From NCBI RefSeq assembly GCF_016464375.1, contig NZ_JADDIU010000001.1, positions 1-64,000 on the forward strand: a stretch of 64,000 bases of DNA, read 5' to 3'. The stretch comes from Bacillus renqingensis. Its GTDB lineage: Bacteria > Bacillota > Bacilli > Bacillales > Cytobacillaceae. The translations under genes and the position numbers were made by a program. The notes under the pieces are model-generated. The model was not told the origin of the DNA. It ran no database searches and saw only the letters and a program-made list of their open reading frames with translations. This document shows, in pieces, positions 62,990 to 64,000 of this stretch (position 1 is its first letter; each line of letters begins with the position of its first letter).

Positions 62990-63451
62990 TTGGAAAACAG
63001 CATGATCCAAGAGTTGATTGACCGCTATGTAACGATTTCCTTTCAGGTACATAAAAAAGCCGAGACGTTAATTAAGAGGCAGATTAGCAACGAATTAACG
63101 AACGATCAACACTATATATTAAGGTATATCCAGCAATCAGGTAGCTGTACATCAACGGAATTAGCAGCTGTATTTGATGTAAACAAAAGCGCTATCACCG
63201 CCATTATTAACCGGATGGCAGACAGAGGATGGATTCAAAGAACACGCGATGAAAACGACCGCAGGATTGTTTTCTTAACATTAACGGAAGAAGGCAATCA
63301 ACTATACCTTAAGGCTCAAGAAAAAATTCATCTCTTAGTTGAATCGATCATTACTCAATTTGAAGAAACCGAAATTACGACATTCATTCAGACGTTTGAG
63401 AAACTTGCGCAAATCTTAGCCCGCAAGAAAGACGAAGAAATGGGGGAATAA
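62990..63451 (+). CDS. MarR-family transcriptional regulator
   Basis: 153-residue winged-helix repressor. The recognition region is TSTELAAVFDVNKSAITAIINRMADRGWIQRTRDENDRRIVFLTLTEEG at about 58-106. TTG start after GGGGGGAAG; an internal ATG at 63002 is possible. It lies 3 bp upstream of an MMPL exporter gene, the typical regulator-exporter pair, so it probably senses an exported compound and represses this operon. Confidence 0.9.
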   Translation: MENSMIQELIDRYVTISFQVHKKAETLIKRQISNELTNDQHYILRYIQQSGSCTSTELAAVFDVNKSAITAIINRMADRGWIQRTRDENDRRIVFLTLTEEGNQLYLKAQEKIHLLVESIITQFEETEITTFIQTFEKLAQILARKKDEEMGE

Positions 63452-63454
63452 CAC

Positions 63455-64000
63455 ATGAGAGCTATCATTAAAGGAAAATGGTTCATCCTTATCGCTTGGA
63501 TTGCCGTAATTATCGGTCTATTTATGGTGGCGCCGAACATGGAAAACCTTGTTCGGGAAAAAGGGCAAATTACCGTCCCAAAAGGGTATTCGTCAACCAT
63601 TGCGGAACAAATTCTCCATGATGTCCAATCAAGTGAGAATAGAGGCGAGGATTTGCAAACCGCCTTAGTATTCCATCGTGATAAAAAGCTCACAAAGGAT
63701 GACTTTGCAGCTGCAAAAAAGGCAGTGAACGAGCTGGAACAGCATAAAGAAGAACTGGGCATTACTGAAATCCTCACCCACTTCAATCAAAAGGAACTAA
63801 AGGATCAGCTTGTATCAAAGGACGGCAAGACCATCCTTGTTTCTTTAAAAGTAACGACTAATGGCCGTGAAGCAAAGGAGATTAGCAAAGCTTTATATGA
63901 TGTGATTGATAATATTAAACTGGATCACTATTATACAGGCAGCTGGGTCATTGGCGAGGATCTTGTCACCAATTCACAGGAAGGTTTGAAAAAAACGGAA
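63455..64000 (+). CDS. MMPL/RND-family transporter, N-terminal part
   Basis: Open to the window end; 182 codons are visible. The N-terminal membrane helix (WFILIAWIAVIIGLFMVAP) is followed by an extracytoplasmic stretch. This includes ITVPKGYSSTIAEQILHDVQSSENRGEDLQTALVFHRDKKLT, and the later YYTGSWVIGEDLVTNSQEGLKKTE leads into the next helix. It matches YdfJ-like MMPL exporters, about 700 residues. Start is coupled to marR. Confidence 0.85.
   Translation, partial: MRAIIKGKWFILIAWIAVIIGLFMVAPNMENLVREKGQITVPKGYSSTIAEQILHDVQSSENRGEDLQTALVFHRDKKLTKDDFAAAKKAVNELEQHKEELGITEILTHFNQKELKDQLVSKDGKTILVSLKVTTNGREAKEISKALYDVIDNIKLDHYYTGSWVIGEDLVTNSQEGLKKTE

Overview
The window is a chromosomal segment of an aerobic, endospore-forming Bacillaceae bacterium (Neobacillus/Bacillus-like). 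Supporting signs are a gerA-type germination operon, a complete dlt operon with dltX, an AG-rich Shine-Dalgarno before nearly every gene, frequent TTG/GTG starts, a T-box leader, yybP-ykoY and cobalamin riboswitches, and PerR-, Rex- and TetR-type operators. I see no phage, transposase, integrase, CRISPR array, rRNA or tRNA. Most of the window is core or metabolic DNA with interspersed intergenic repeats.

Layout. (1) 133-7353, minus strand: an acyl-CoA operon read acyl-CoA dehydrogenase, FabG-like SDR, two half-size MaoC hydratases, second SDR, a frameshifted metallo-beta-lactamase-fold hydrolase, acyl-CoA ligase and, last, an R2-like ligand-binding oxidase. A TetR-type palindrome abuts the -10 of its promoter. 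No thiolase is present. (2) 7583-8395: a small YpzG-like gene and a GNAT acetyltransferase. (3) 8441-12399: a germinant-receptor operon in order A-C-B. (4) 12568-18382: small membrane proteins, a MacB-like ABC exporter, a class A PBP, then CblS. (5) 17669-28000, minus strand: a cobalamin uptake and salvage operon under a B12 riboswitch: btuF, btuC, a btuD-cbiZ fusion, cbiB, cobD, cobU, a cobQ lacking its glutaminase domain, cobS, cobC, a degenerate second CobU-like protein, a PduO-type adenosyltransferase and cblS. There are no corrin-ring synthesis genes here.

(6) 28160-35675: GyrI-like protein, catalase with a PerR box, HAD phosphatase, ABC exporter, pssA, PAP2 phosphatase and a TerC/YkoY protein behind a manganese riboswitch. 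(7) 35918-47967: class B PBP, a 21-bp tandem repeat, a three-subunit molybdenum hydroxylase, two unknown membrane proteins, an MFS exporter, an orphan radical SAM/SPASM protein and CorA. (8) 48195-54244: M42 aminopeptidase, dltXABCD, tatA and a 39-residue protein. (9) 54334-64000: a secreted coiled-coil protein, NDH-2 under two Rex boxes, an ABC-2 exporter, SGNH hydrolase, flavohemoglobin, T-box-controlled prolyl-tRNA synthetase, and MarR plus a truncated MMPL exporter at the right edge.

The strongest points for follow-up are the R2lox oxidase as last gene of a TetR-boxed acyl-CoA operon, the CobQ lacking its amidotransferase domain beside a second CobU-like protein, the single-base frameshift in the MBL gene, a dispersed repeat of about 150 bp in three copies (one inside the proS leader), and several tandem palindromic intergenic repeats with 21- or 52-bp periods.
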